Source: Planktomarina sp. (lineage in GTDB: Bacteria; Pseudomonadota; Alphaproteobacteria; Rhodobacterales; Rhodobacteraceae). From it: a DNA stretch of 53,576 bases. The stretch lies in assembly GCA_028822275.1 (NCBI GenBank), contig JAPKEA010000002.1, forward strand, positions 1-53,576, given 5' to 3'. Positions within the stretch are counted from its first letter, which is position 1; the number at the start of each line of letters is the position of its first letter. Of the stretch, positions 21,094 to 30,529 are shown in pieces. Made by a program: the position numbers and the translations under genes. The notes beneath the pieces were generated by a model, which was not told the origin of the DNA, ran no database searches, and saw only the letters and a program-made list of their open reading frames with translations.

Positions 21094-22290
21094 TTAAAGT
21101 TCCAATATCATTTTTGTGATAATATTTTTTTGAATTTCATTTGACCCGCCATAAATCGAAACTTTACGTTTGTTGAAATACGCAGTTGATTGGTTAGCCA
21201 TATTTTTTGGGGCAACTTGAGGGCCGTTATAACCTTTTTCAAACACCTCAGGCGTGTGTGCTTGTGCGTGACGACCCAGTGCACGGCGTGTCAAATCATC
21301 AAAATCTTGCTCCAACTCGGAGCCGATTATTTTCAGCATTGAGCTTTCGGGTCCAGGCCCTGCGCCATGCGCAAAACCATCTAGAACACGAAGGTTTGTT
21401 GTTTCTAGGTTGCGTAATTCTATTTCCAACCGGGCCAATCGAGCTGCAAAAAGGGGATCTTCAGCAAGAGGTTTACCCCCTCTCTTTTGGCTGAGCGCAA
21501 GGCTTTTAAGGCGCGTTAACTTTTGGTTGGAAATTCCAACATTGGCGATTCCGTTGCGTTCATGGGCGAGTAAATATTTGGCATAGGTCCACCCCATGTT
21601 TTCCTCACCCACTATGTTTGATGCAGGGACACGAACATCGGTAAAGAACACCTCATTCACTTCTTTACCGCCGTCGAAGGTTTGGATGGGCCGCATTTCA
21701 ACACCAGGTGTTGCGAGGTCTACGAGTATAAACGAAATTCCTGCTTGTGGCTTGCCAGTAGCATTGGTTCGCACCAAACAAAAAATCATATTAGCATGTT
21801 GGCCAAGGGTCGTCCAAGTTTTTTGACCGTTTATAATGTAATCATCGCCATCCCGCACAGCGCTGGTTTTCAAGCTGGCAAGATCAGAGCCGGAACCTGG
21901 CTCGGAATATCCTTGGCACCACCAATCTCGCCCGTCACACATGCGAGGTAGCCAATAATCTTTTTGTTCTTTAGAACCGAACTCCATCAACACGGGTGCA
22001 AGCATTTTGAGACCAAAAGGCAAGATGCGTGGTGCACCGGCCATGGCAGATTCTTCCTCAAAAATGAATTGTTGTACAGAATTCCAACCAGTACCGCCGT
22101 ACTCTTTGGGCCATGAATACGTCAACCAGCCTTTCTGATGAAGGACTGCATGCCAGGATTCAATTTCTACTTTCGAAAGCTCAAAGTCAGCCTTCATCTT
22201 TGTGGCGATGTCCTGCGATAAATGTTTATTCAGGAAAATTTTAACCTCTTCACGAAACGCTTGATCTGCAATTGTAAAGTTTAAATTCAT
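21094..22290 (-). CDS. Acyl-CoA dehydrogenase family protein
   Basis: WWCQGYSEPGSGSDLASLKTSAVRDGDDYIINGQKTWTTLGQHANMIFCLVRT, SIYGGSNEIQKNIITK. Confidence 0.93.
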   Translation of the reverse strand: MNLNFTIADQAFREEVKIFLNKHLSQDIATKMKADFELSKVEIESWHAVLHQKGWLTYSWPKEYGGTGWNSVQQFIFEEESAMAGAPRILPFGLKMLAPVLMEFGSKEQKDYWLPRMCDGRDWWCQGYSEPGSGSDLASLKTSAVRDGDDYIINGQKTWTTLGQHANMIFCLVRTNATGKPQAGISFILVDLATPGVEMRPIQTFDGGKEVNEVFFTDVRVPASNIVGEENMGWTYAKYLLAHERNGIANVGISNQKLTRLKSLALSQKRGGKPLAEDPLFAARLARLEIELRNLETTNLRVLDGFAHGAGPGPESSMLKIIGSELEQDFDDLTRRALGRHAQAHTPEVFEKGYNGPQVAPKNMANQSTAYFNKRKVSIYGGSNEIQKNIITKMILEL

Positions 22291-22294
22291 CTGC

Positions 22295-24385
22295 CTATCC
22301 TTTGTTGAGGTCGTCGAATTTTTTTCCTTGAGCCACCATATCTGTTAACAGCTTAGAGGGTTTCCAAAAAACTGGATCTTCCTTTTCATATTTTTGTATA
22401 TTAGTGAGCATTTTTTGGACACCATACATGTCAGCGTACTTCATAGGCCCACCACGATAGCGGGGAAAACCATAGCCATAAACAAAGGTTACATCTATAT
22501 CTGATGGTTTCAGAGCAACGCCTTCGCGTAGTACTTCGCACCCTTCATTTACCATTGCAGCTAGATAACGCTCCATGATTTCAGTCGCTGAAAATAATTT
22601 TGGTGTGATCCCCTTTTCCGAACGTATATCTGCGATAATACTTAATACCTCCGGGTCATGGGATCCGCGCCTAGCGCCGTCTTTATAGATATAAAACCCT
22701 CGACCAGTTTTTTGCCCAAACCAGCCATTTTCACAGATGCGATCTGCTATTGTTACATAACGTGTATCAGGATCCCGTGTTGGGGCTGCGGCTTTGCGAT
22801 TGTCCCAGCCTATGTCTAGCCCCGCGAGATCATACATAGCATGGATTCCCATTGGGTAGCCAAAATCCAAAAGTGCGTCGTCAATTTCATAAGGCGTAGC
22901 ACCATCTTCCATCATGTGAGCTGCACAAACCCCGTATTTCCCAAGAATGCGATTGCCGATAAAGCCTGTAGCATTACCGGCTCTAACTGGCACTTTTCTC
23001 AAACGTTTGGCCAAAGAAAACCCAGTTGCCACCACGTCATCAGCCGCTTGCTCTGGGACGACTATTTCCAGCAATTTCATAATATTTGCTGGACTGAAGA
23101 AATGTAGGCCGATCACTTGATCTGGCCGTTTCGTCGCTGAGGATATACTATCAATGTTGAGATAGCTGGTGTTTGATGCCAGTACGGCGCCAGGCTTGAT
23201 GACTTTGTCGAGCTTCTCAAACACTGCGCGCTTTACGTCTAAACGTTCGAAAACTGCTTCGATTACCATATCCACGTTTGATAAGTCATTATAATTAGTG
23301 GAGCCAGTGTACAGTGCCATTAATGTATTTTTTTCATTCGTAGTCATGCGCCCTTTTGCAACAAGCCGATCATATACTTTTTCAACGTTGCCACGGCCGC
23401 GTGCGATGCTTTCAGCATCCCTTTCGATCATTGTGACAGGTAGGCCCCCGTTCAATGCAGCCACAGTAATGCCAGCACCCATTGTACCGCCTCCAACTAC
23501 ACCCAATGTTTCAAGTATGCGAGGCTCAGCTCTGCTGGCCTCTGGAACTTTGGCGCTGCTGCGTTCGGCAAAGAATGCGTGGATCATGCCTTTGGATTGG
23601 TCTGAGGCCATGCACTCCATGAAACATTGCCGCTCAAGCTGTCGGCCCTCATGAAAGGGCTTTTCGAGAATTGCCCCTACACACTCGATGATTTTTAATG
23701 GTGCAATTTGTCCCCTCATTCTCGAAGTGACCATTTTCTGTGCTTTGGCTAGATCTGCACGGTAAGCTGAGTGATCCTTAAGCTGACTTGTCTCATCACA
23801 AGTCTTCCGAACAGTCTGTACTTCAGTCGCAAAAGTGATCGCGGCTCGGCGTAGATCATCTTTTGTGATGCGGTCGATGAGGCCGATATCTTTAGCTGCT
23901 TCAGCACTGATGGGTGTGCCTTTAAGCATAACGTCGAGCGCGAAAGCGGCACCACACAAGCGTGGTAATCTTTGTGTCCCACCTGCTCCTGGCAGCAAAC
24001 CAAGATGCACTTCAGGCAAACCTACTCGGGCATTTGCGTCGGCAATACGATAATGACTGCCCAAAGCTATTTCAAAACCACCTCCCAAGGCGGTTCCATG
24101 CAAAGCCGCAACTACTGGCTTTGAGCAACTCTCAATGTGGTCAATGACTTCTGGTAGATGGGGCTCTTTCATCACAGTACCAAATTCTGTGATATCAGCA
24201 CCAGCAGGGAATGTACGACCAGAACCGATGATTACAATTGCGGCTACAGCATCATCTGATTCTGCCGCCTTTAAACAGCCCAAAATTCCTTTGCGCACTG
24301 CATATCCCAAAGCATTAACTGGAGGATTATTAATTTCAATAACAGCAATATTTTGTTCATTTGTGCGCGTAACTTGATCGAACAT
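22295..24385 (-). CDS. Bifunctional enoyl-CoA hydratase / 3-hydroxyacyl-CoA dehydrogenase
   Basis: Crotonase HGTALGGGFEIALGSHYRIA; Rossmann GVVGGGTMGAGITVAALNGG; GLHFFSPANIMKLLEIV; GNATGFIGNRI. Confidence 0.95.
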   Translation of the reverse strand: MFDQVTRTNEQNIAVIEINNPPVNALGYAVRKGILGCLKAAESDDAVAAIVIIGSGRTFPAGADITEFGTVMKEPHLPEVIDHIESCSKPVVAALHGTALGGGFEIALGSHYRIADANARVGLPEVHLGLLPGAGGTQRLPRLCGAAFALDVMLKGTPISAEAAKDIGLIDRITKDDLRRAAITFATEVQTVRKTCDETSQLKDHSAYRADLAKAQKMVTSRMRGQIAPLKIIECVGAILEKPFHEGRQLERQCFMECMASDQSKGMIHAFFAERSSAKVPEASRAEPRILETLGVVGGGTMGAGITVAALNGGLPVTMIERDAESIARGRGNVEKVYDRLVAKGRMTTNEKNTLMALYTGSTNYNDLSNVDMVIEAVFERLDVKRAVFEKLDKVIKPGAVLASNTSYLNIDSISSATKRPDQVIGLHFFSPANIMKLLEIVVPEQAADDVVATGFSLAKRLRKVPVRAGNATGFIGNRILGKYGVCAAHMMEDGATPYEIDDALLDFGYPMGIHAMYDLAGLDIGWDNRKAAAPTRDPDTRYVTIADRICENGWFGQKTGRGFYIYKDGARRGSHDPEVLSIIADIRSEKGITPKLFSATEIMERYLAAMVNEGCEVLREGVALKPSDIDVTFVYGYGFPRYRGGPMKYADMYGVQKMLTNIQKYEKEDPVFWKPSKLLTDMVAQGKKFDDLNKG

Positions 24386-24445
24386 TTGGTCTTCCTTTTG
24401 GTGGTACGCTTCAGCATTTCTTAGAGTATGGAGTGAGTTTAATAA

Positions 24446-24467
24446 AACATACTAAGTCGAGTGAGTT
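24446..24467. promoter_or_regulatory. Imperfect copy of the cluster palindrome upstream of the enoyl-CoA hydratase/dehydrogenase gene
   Basis: AACATACT-aagtcg-AGTGAGTT: one half identical to the 26609 palindrome, the other 6/8, spacer 6 instead of 4. Confidence 0.35.
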
Positions 24468-25068
24468 AAGTGCAAACAGCTTTAAGTGCCATTAGTGCAA
24501 GTTGATCGGCGATGTCTTTTTCATTTTCGTCAGTGCGAGGTTCATACCAATAAATGGGAGCATGCAGCATCATGAGAAAACTACGGACGGCGACTGAGAT
24601 ATTTTGTTTCCTAAAAATGCCTGATGCGATTCCAGCCTCAAGAACGGCGCGAAACATCATCTCATATTCTGTCTGTAGGACAGAAATCTCGTTGAGAAGT
24701 TCACGTTCATGAGCTGTTGTTGAGCCGGTTTCTGAGCCCCGCATCTCCTCTACAACTACCCTGTGATATGACAACTCAGAAATCATTGCCTCCACATGTG
24801 CAAAGGCCATTTTATAGAATTTCAAAGATGGTTCAGAGGAACTGTTAAACAGTGGGCGCACGCGATCCAATGTCAGTTCCACTGAGTATTTTCTGATTGC
24901 GCAGACCAATTCCCCCTTTGAACGAAAGTGGTGGTATATTTTACCTTTGGTTGCGCCTAAAGCGCGCGCTACGTCATCAATGGACGTTTGATCAACCCCG
25001 TTTGAAGCAAATGCAAGCGCTGCGGCATCCAGAATTATTGACTTTGTGGGTTTGTTTGAGGTTGCCAT
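24466..25068 (-). CDS. TetR-family transcriptional regulator
   Basis: N-terminal HTH ILDAAALAFASNGVDQTSIDDVARALGATKGKIYHHFRSKGELVCAI. Confidence 0.92.
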   Translation of the reverse strand: MATSNKPTKSIILDAAALAFASNGVDQTSIDDVARALGATKGKIYHHFRSKGELVCAIRKYSVELTLDRVRPLFNSSSEPSLKFYKMAFAHVEAMISELSYHRVVVEEMRGSETGSTTAHERELLNEISVLQTEYEMMFRAVLEAGIASGIFRKQNISVAVRSFLMMLHAPIYWYEPRTDENEKDIADQLALMALKAVCT

Positions 25069-25069
25069 T

Positions 25070-26104
25070 TCACTTCCCGCGCGTTGCGTTTTTGGCAGCT
25101 TCTGCAAGGTCTTTCACAGCGGATTTCATAATATCCAACCCCGCTGGGTTCGAGGCATTTCCAGATTGCGCTCGGAATAAGACACCCTGCAAAATTGCAG
25201 CTAATCTAAAGAAGGAAAACGCCATATAGAAAGGCCAGTTTTCTGGTAGTGAAATGCTTCGCAATGCACAGTATTCGGATACATAATCTGCTTCGCTAGG
25301 AATTCCAATTGCAGCGCGATCAATGTTACCTAAACCTTTTGTTAGAGCGGTTTGTGGAAGCCTGAGGCCCATACATTGAAATGCTAGGTCAGCAAAAGGA
25401 TGCCCAAGGGTGGAAAGTTCCCAGTCTAATACAGCGATCAACCCGCCCGCCTCTTTTCTAAACATAACATTATCGAGCCTGTAGTCACCGTGAACGATTG
25501 AGAGCTGCCCATCATCTGCAACAAGGTTCGCCTTTAGCCAGTCGATCGTCCAATCCATATCTGAATTAAGTTGGGTTTCAGAGGCGCGGTATTGAGTACT
25601 CCATCTGTTGACTTGCCGCTCAAAGTAATTGCCAGGTTTTCCAAAGGTATCTAAGTTAACTTTTGATGGATTTACATCATGAAGTGTGGCAAGTGTTTTA
25701 ACCATTGAGATATATATTTGACTGCGAAAATCATTTGACTTTCCAGGTAAGGCAGGATCCCAAAAAACAGTTCCAGGCAGGAAATCCATGACGAAAAACT
25801 GTGCGCCCAATGGGCTTTCACTTTCTGATAAGTGTAGCATATTTGGAACTGGAACCTGCGTTTTTGCTAAAGCCGACATAACCCTGAATTCACGATCGAC
25901 GGCATGGGCGGATTTCAGTAGTGTTCCAGGTGGCTTTGCTCGTAAAACAAATGCAACGTCTGCGTTGTCAATGACTTTGTACGTTGGATTAGATTGGCCA
26001 TCTGAGAACTTTGTCATCTTTTTAAGACCGGCAAAGCCTGGAACGTACTTTTCGAGGTAACGCGACAATACTAAGGGGTCGAATGAGTAAAGTTTTTTGG
26101 CCAT
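25070..26104 (-). CDS. APH-family phosphotransferase (ACAD10/ACAD11 kinase-domain-like)
   Basis: Catalytic loop LSIVHGDYRLDNVMF and VLDWELSTLGHPFADLAF. Confidence 0.9.
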   Translation of the reverse strand: MAKKLYSFDPLVLSRYLEKYVPGFAGLKKMTKFSDGQSNPTYKVIDNADVAFVLRAKPPGTLLKSAHAVDREFRVMSALAKTQVPVPNMLHLSESESPLGAQFFVMDFLPGTVFWDPALPGKSNDFRSQIYISMVKTLATLHDVNPSKVNLDTFGKPGNYFERQVNRWSTQYRASETQLNSDMDWTIDWLKANLVADDGQLSIVHGDYRLDNVMFRKEAGGLIAVLDWELSTLGHPFADLAFQCMGLRLPQTALTKGLGNIDRAAIGIPSEADYVSEYCALRSISLPENWPFYMAFSFFRLAAILQGVLFRAQSGNASNPAGLDIMKSAVKDLAEAAKNATRGK

Positions 26105-26113
26105 TTGAATGTC

Positions 26114-26590
26114 CTATTCAAGCGCAGGGAAGACAGCTGTATTGATCCAATCTGCTACCAGTGCAGGGCGATCTTTGCCTTCAATCTCAATGGTCATATG
26201 AAACACAAACCTCAGTTGGGTCTCTGACCTTTGAGTTACATCTTTAAGTGTGAAAACTCCTCTAATGTTACTGCCGCTCAGAACTGGATTTAAAAACCGT
26301 ATTGTATCAAAACCCGAATTTAAATTCATGATTGCGTCGGGTAGGGGAGCTATAGCTTCAACGATGAAGTGGCTGGCAAATGACAGCGTTAAAAAGCCAT
26401 GCGCCACAGTTCCGCCAAATGTTGTTTCAACTGCTGCTCTTTTGGGGTTGATGTGAATGAATTGCGAATCTTTGGTGAGTATAGCGAAGTTATCTATGGT
26501 CTTTTGGTCAATATGAACCCACGGGCTCAGACCGACCTGCGTTCCCACTAAAGGTAATTGAGAGCTAAGTGTTTTTTCCAGAGCTGACAT
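26114..26590 (-). CDS. MaoC-like (R)-hydratase/dehydratase
   Basis: MSALEKTLSSQLPLVGTQVGLSPWVHIDQKTIDNFAILTKDSQFIHINPKRA...FGGTVAHGFLTLSF hot-dog hydratase motif. Confidence 0.9.
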   Translation of the reverse strand: MSALEKTLSSQLPLVGTQVGLSPWVHIDQKTIDNFAILTKDSQFIHINPKRAAVETTFGGTVAHGFLTLSFASHFIVEAIAPLPDAIMNLNSGFDTIRFLNPVLSGSNIRGVFTLKDVTQRSETQLRFVFHMTIEIEGKDRPALVADWINTAVFPALE

Positions 26591-26608
26591 AGTTTCGTTT
26601 CCGTTGAC

Positions 26609-26628
26609 AACATACTGAGTAGTATGTT
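26609..26628. promoter_or_regulatory. Perfect inverted repeat in the divergent promoter, candidate TetR operator
   Basis: AACATACT-GAGT-AGTATGTT, between maoC-like (start 26590) and ACAD (start 26686); abuts TTGACA at 26604-26609. Confidence 0.65.
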
Positions 26629-26685
26629 TCATGAAGTGGACTGCTGTAAAGCGCAAAATATAAAGAAGATGTCAAAGGATATTAC

Positions 26686-27921
26686 ATGGAAATGAATCTT
26701 GGACTTTCAGAGCGGGTCACAAAGTTACGTGACCGGGTGGCGCAAATCGTGCGTGACGACATTATGCAAGTGGAGCATGAATATCACGCCGAGATTTCCA
26801 AAGGGGATCGTTGGACCTTTACTGATCGTCAGGTCGAAATCATGGAGGGTCTAAAGGCAAAAGTTCGTGCTGAGGGTCTGTGGAACTTCTGGTTAACCGG
26901 CAGTGAAAAAGGTTTTGGTTTAAGTACCGTGGAATATGCATATATGGCGGAGGAACTTGGAAAATCTCCTTTGGCTGCGGAGGTATTTAATTGCTCAGCC
27001 CCAGATACCGGAAACATGGAAGTTTTTGAACGCTATGGTACGGACAAAATGAAAGAGCGCTGGTTGGCGCCGATGCTTGAGGGAAAAATTAGGTCAGCTT
27101 ACGTCATGACAGAGCCTGATGTTGCATCCTCTGATCCTACAAACCTTAGTCTATCTTGTGTACGGGATGGTGATGATTATGTTTTAAATGGTGAGAAATG
27201 GTGGGCAAGTGGCGCAGGAGACCCGCGCTGTGCTGTTTATATTGTCATGGTAAAAACTGGGGGCGACGATGCACCAAAGCATAAACGCCACTCGATGATT
27301 GTGGTAGATGCCGCCGCACCGGGGATAGAAAAATTGCGGCCAATGGAAATCTATGGCCATGACGACGCACCACATGGGCACTTTCATATTCGCTTTACCG
27401 ACGTACGTGTGCCTGTTGAAAACCTGCTTTTAGGTGAAGAGCGTGGTTTTGAAATTGCGCAAGGGCGGCTTGGCCCTGGGCGAATTCATCATTGCATGCG
27501 CGCTATCGGACAGGCGGAAGTGGCGCTGGAAATGATGTGTACTCGGAGTTTGAGCCGTACAGCTTTTGGTAAGCCAATAGCGATGCTAGGGGCAAATTTT
27601 GATATAATTGCTGATGCGCGTATGGAAATTGAGATGGCGCGATTGTTGTGTCTGAAAGCAGCATGGATGATGGACCAAGGAGATCCCCGAGCAGCCGCAC
27701 CTTGGATTTCAAAGATTAAAGTTGTTGCGCCCTTGACGGCTTTAAAGGTTGTAGATGAAGCTGTTCAGATGCATGGAGCCGGTGGTATTAGCCAAGACAC
27801 TCCTCTTGCCGCTTATTGGATGAACTTGCGGACCCTACGTTTGGCTGATGGTCCAGATGCCGTACACCGCAGGCAAGTGGCGCGTGCTGAACTGCGTAAA
27901 CATACACAAGAAAAGATATAA
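26686..27921 (+). CDS. Acyl-CoA dehydrogenase, ACAD10/ACAD11-like
   Basis: GEKWWASGAGDPRCAVYIVMVKTG...KHKRHSMIVVDAAAPGIEKLRPMEIYGHDDAPHGHFHIRFTDVRVPVENLLLGEERGFEIAQGRLGPGRIHHCMRAIG. Confidence 0.92.
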   Translation: MEMNLGLSERVTKLRDRVAQIVRDDIMQVEHEYHAEISKGDRWTFTDRQVEIMEGLKAKVRAEGLWNFWLTGSEKGFGLSTVEYAYMAEELGKSPLAAEVFNCSAPDTGNMEVFERYGTDKMKERWLAPMLEGKIRSAYVMTEPDVASSDPTNLSLSCVRDGDDYVLNGEKWWASGAGDPRCAVYIVMVKTGGDDAPKHKRHSMIVVDAAAPGIEKLRPMEIYGHDDAPHGHFHIRFTDVRVPVENLLLGEERGFEIAQGRLGPGRIHHCMRAIGQAEVALEMMCTRSLSRTAFGKPIAMLGANFDIIADARMEIEMARLLCLKAAWMMDQGDPRAAAPWISKIKVVAPLTALKVVDEAVQMHGAGGISQDTPLAAYWMNLRTLRLADGPDAVHRRQVARAELRKHTQEKI

Positions 27922-27923
27922 AT

Positions 27924-28928
27924 ATGAAAGCTCTGACCTTGTTGCATGATGGATATGCGCAAAACAGTACGGGGCCGACTATAAAAGCGGGGTCAGATTG
28001 GCTGAAGTATGCGGATGTTCCCAAACCTGTGATTGACGCCAGTCAAGTTTTAATCCGGGTTTTAACCGCTGCAGTTAACCCTTCTGACCTTCACTTTATA
28101 AAAGGTGAGTACGGTCAAGTGCGTCGACTGGGAGCTGTTGCAGGTTTTGAGGGATGTGGCGTTGTTGAGCAGGGCCCAAAGGCCTTGATTGGTAAGCGGG
28201 TTGCATTTTTTGTATCCCCGGATGGATCGGGTGCGTGGGCAGAATATGCAGTTACTCAAGCTACAGCGTGCGTGCCTCTGCATGATGGTATTTCGCGAAC
28301 GGATGGAGCAAACCAAATGGTGAATCCCCTGACTGCTGTTGCTATGATGCAAATGGTTGATGGGCCGGTGATTATCACAGCTGCCAACTCTCAATTAGGT
28401 AAACTGATGTTAGGACTGGCACGTGATGCTGGTATCCCAGCAATTGCGGTTGTGCGCGGTGCTACTGCTGCAAATGCTATTAAAGATTATGGTGCAACGT
28501 CCATCTTGATGACAGAAAACTCAGACTTTGTTGAGAAAGCAAGCTCTGAAACATTATTGCTCAAACCTCGCATTATGCTGGATGCTGTTGGCGACCAATT
28601 CAGTGAAAAGTTATTTACCTACATGCCAAGTCGCGCGAGATGGGTTAGTTATGGAAAGCTTTCGACACAATCTCCGTGTCTAACTCACATGGGACAATTC
28701 ATATTCATGGATAAGCGCATTGAAGGATTTTGGCTGTCGAAATGGATTTCAAATGCATCCAAATCTGAATTGACAAGTGCAATTCAAAAAATACAGGCTC
28801 GATTTGTCTCTGGCTTATGGAAAACTGATGTAGCGCAGATAGTTTCTCTTAGTAAGGCTGTAAACGAGCTAGCGTCGGCTACCAAAATCAAAGACGGTAA
28901 GGTCGTATTGGATATCTCTGGAGGTTAA
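27924..28928 (+). CDS. Zinc-binding-type MDR alcohol dehydrogenase/quinone reductase family protein
   Basis: LTAAVNPSDLHFIKGEYGQ...GAVAGFEGCGVVEQG, ITAANSQLGKLMLGLARDAG. Confidence 0.85.
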   Translation: MKALTLLHDGYAQNSTGPTIKAGSDWLKYADVPKPVIDASQVLIRVLTAAVNPSDLHFIKGEYGQVRRLGAVAGFEGCGVVEQGPKALIGKRVAFFVSPDGSGAWAEYAVTQATACVPLHDGISRTDGANQMVNPLTAVAMMQMVDGPVIITAANSQLGKLMLGLARDAGIPAIAVVRGATAANAIKDYGATSILMTENSDFVEKASSETLLLKPRIMLDAVGDQFSEKLFTYMPSRARWVSYGKLSTQSPCLTHMGQFIFMDKRIEGFWLSKWISNASKSELTSAIQKIQARFVSGLWKTDVAQIVSLSKAVNELASATKIKDGKVVLDISGG

Positions 28929-28931
28929 GTT

Positions 28932-30083
28932 TTGACGCCTTTTGCATTTAATAGCACACCTAGTATTCGAATGGGGCCTGGTTTGGCCAAAGATTTGGCA
29001 GGTATAATTCAGCCTCTTTGTGGAGATAGAATTTTGTTTGTCACTGACCCTGGTATGGTTGCGACTGGGTTGGTTGAGACCGCCGTGGAAAACCTACGCA
29101 GCGCTGGGCTTTTGGTTGATGTTTTTGATGCAGTCAAGGCCGACCCGCCTGAGGACATTATTTTGCTAGCTGCTGATATGGCGCGTGGTGTAAGTGGGGT
29201 TGTAGGCTTTGGGGGTGGTTCATCTTTGGATGTGGCCAAGCTTGCGGCTCTTCTTGCGGCATCCGGACAACCACTTGCCGATGCTTACGGCGTTGGGAAT
29301 GCTATTGGCCCACGCCTTCCTCTAGTACTTGTTCCTACAACGTCTGGAACTGGGTCTGAAGTGACACCTATTTCCATCGTGACCACAGGCACCTCTGAAA
29401 AAATGGGTGTCGTAAGCCCTTTAATTTTGCCTGATATAGCTATCTTAGATCCCGAGCTGACGCGGGGATTGCCGCCACACGTGACGGCGGCCACTGGAAT
29501 CGACGCGATGGTGCATGCGATTGAAGCCTACTCGAGCACAAACGCAAATAATAATCCAATCAGCCGGACTTTGGCTATTGAGGCTTTGCGATTAATGAGC
29601 GGTGTTCTGGAGCGGGTTGTTGATGTGCCAGATGATATTGATGCTCGAAGTGATATGCTTTTGGGCTCGATGCTTGCGGGACAAGCCTTTGCAAATTCTC
29701 CAGTCGCTGCGGTGCATGCGTTAGCCTATCCGATAGGTGGTCACTACAAAGTACCGCATGGCCTCTCCAATTCATTAGTTCTGCCACATGTTTTAAGGTT
29801 TAATATTAAAGTAGCTCCTCGAGCTTATGCACAACTTTTGCCACATGCTTTCCCAAATATTTCCGCAGAGAGTGATGCAGACGCCGCAATCAAATTCGTG
29901 GAAGCGATGGCCAAGCTCAGTAGGGATTGTGGTTTACCTCAAACGCTGCGCGAGGTTGGAATAAAGCACGATGCACTGCCAATGTTGGCGCGTGATGCAA
30001 TGAAGCAAACACGCCTGCTGGTAAATAATCCACGAAAAGTGAATGAAGCAGCAGCGCTCCAAATTTATGAGGCCGCATGGTAA
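28932..30083 (+). CDS. Iron-containing alcohol dehydrogenase
   Basis: GVVGFGGGSSLDVAKLAA, LVLVPTTSGTGSEVTPISIV, GIDAMVHAIEAYSS, AVHALAYPIGGHYKVPHGLSNSLVLPHVL; TTG start. Confidence 0.93.
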   Translation: MTPFAFNSTPSIRMGPGLAKDLAGIIQPLCGDRILFVTDPGMVATGLVETAVENLRSAGLLVDVFDAVKADPPEDIILLAADMARGVSGVVGFGGGSSLDVAKLAALLAASGQPLADAYGVGNAIGPRLPLVLVPTTSGTGSEVTPISIVTTGTSEKMGVVSPLILPDIAILDPELTRGLPPHVTAATGIDAMVHAIEAYSSTNANNNPISRTLAIEALRLMSGVLERVVDVPDDIDARSDMLLGSMLAGQAFANSPVAAVHALAYPIGGHYKVPHGLSNSLVLPHVLRFNIKVAPRAYAQLLPHAFPNISAESDADAAIKFVEAMAKLSRDCGLPQTLREVGIKHDALPMLARDAMKQTRLLVNNPRKVNEAAALQIYEAAW

Positions 30084-30529
30084 AGCTATCCCCAAGTGCT
30101 CGCGAAGACTACGTTGCATTTTCGACCATACCAACGCGTTGGTTTGATAATGATGTTTATGGTCATATGAATAATACTGTTCATTATCAATTATTTGATA
30201 CGGCTGTAAATGGTTATCTGATTGAAAAAAATGTCTTGGATTTCAGACATGGCTCAAATGTGTTTTTGGTTGTTGAGACAGGATGTCGCTATTTCAGTGA
30301 GCTTGCGTTTCCAGATATTATCCATGCTGGTATAAACGTCAGCAAACTCGGTACGTCTTCAGTTACCTATCAGATTGGCTTGTTTAAAGGAGACAATCTG
30401 TATGCAGCAGCCGAGGGGCACTTTGTACACGTGAATGTCAATAAAAAATCAAGGCGCCCAATAAATATTGGCGCAGATTTAAGGAATTGCTTAACTAGTT
30501 TGATGACGAAAAAAGCGGAGAGTTTTTAA
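30077..30529 (+). CDS. Acyl-CoA thioesterase (4-hydroxybenzoyl-CoA thioesterase-like hot-dog fold)
   Basis: TIPTRWFDNDVYGHMNNTVHYQLFDTAVNGYLIEK. Confidence 0.88.
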   Translation: MVKLSPSAREDYVAFSTIPTRWFDNDVYGHMNNTVHYQLFDTAVNGYLIEKNVLDFRHGSNVFLVVETGCRYFSELAFPDIIHAGINVSKLGTSSVTYQIGLFKGDNLYAAAEGHFVHVNVNKKSRRPINIGADLRNCLTSLMTKKAESF

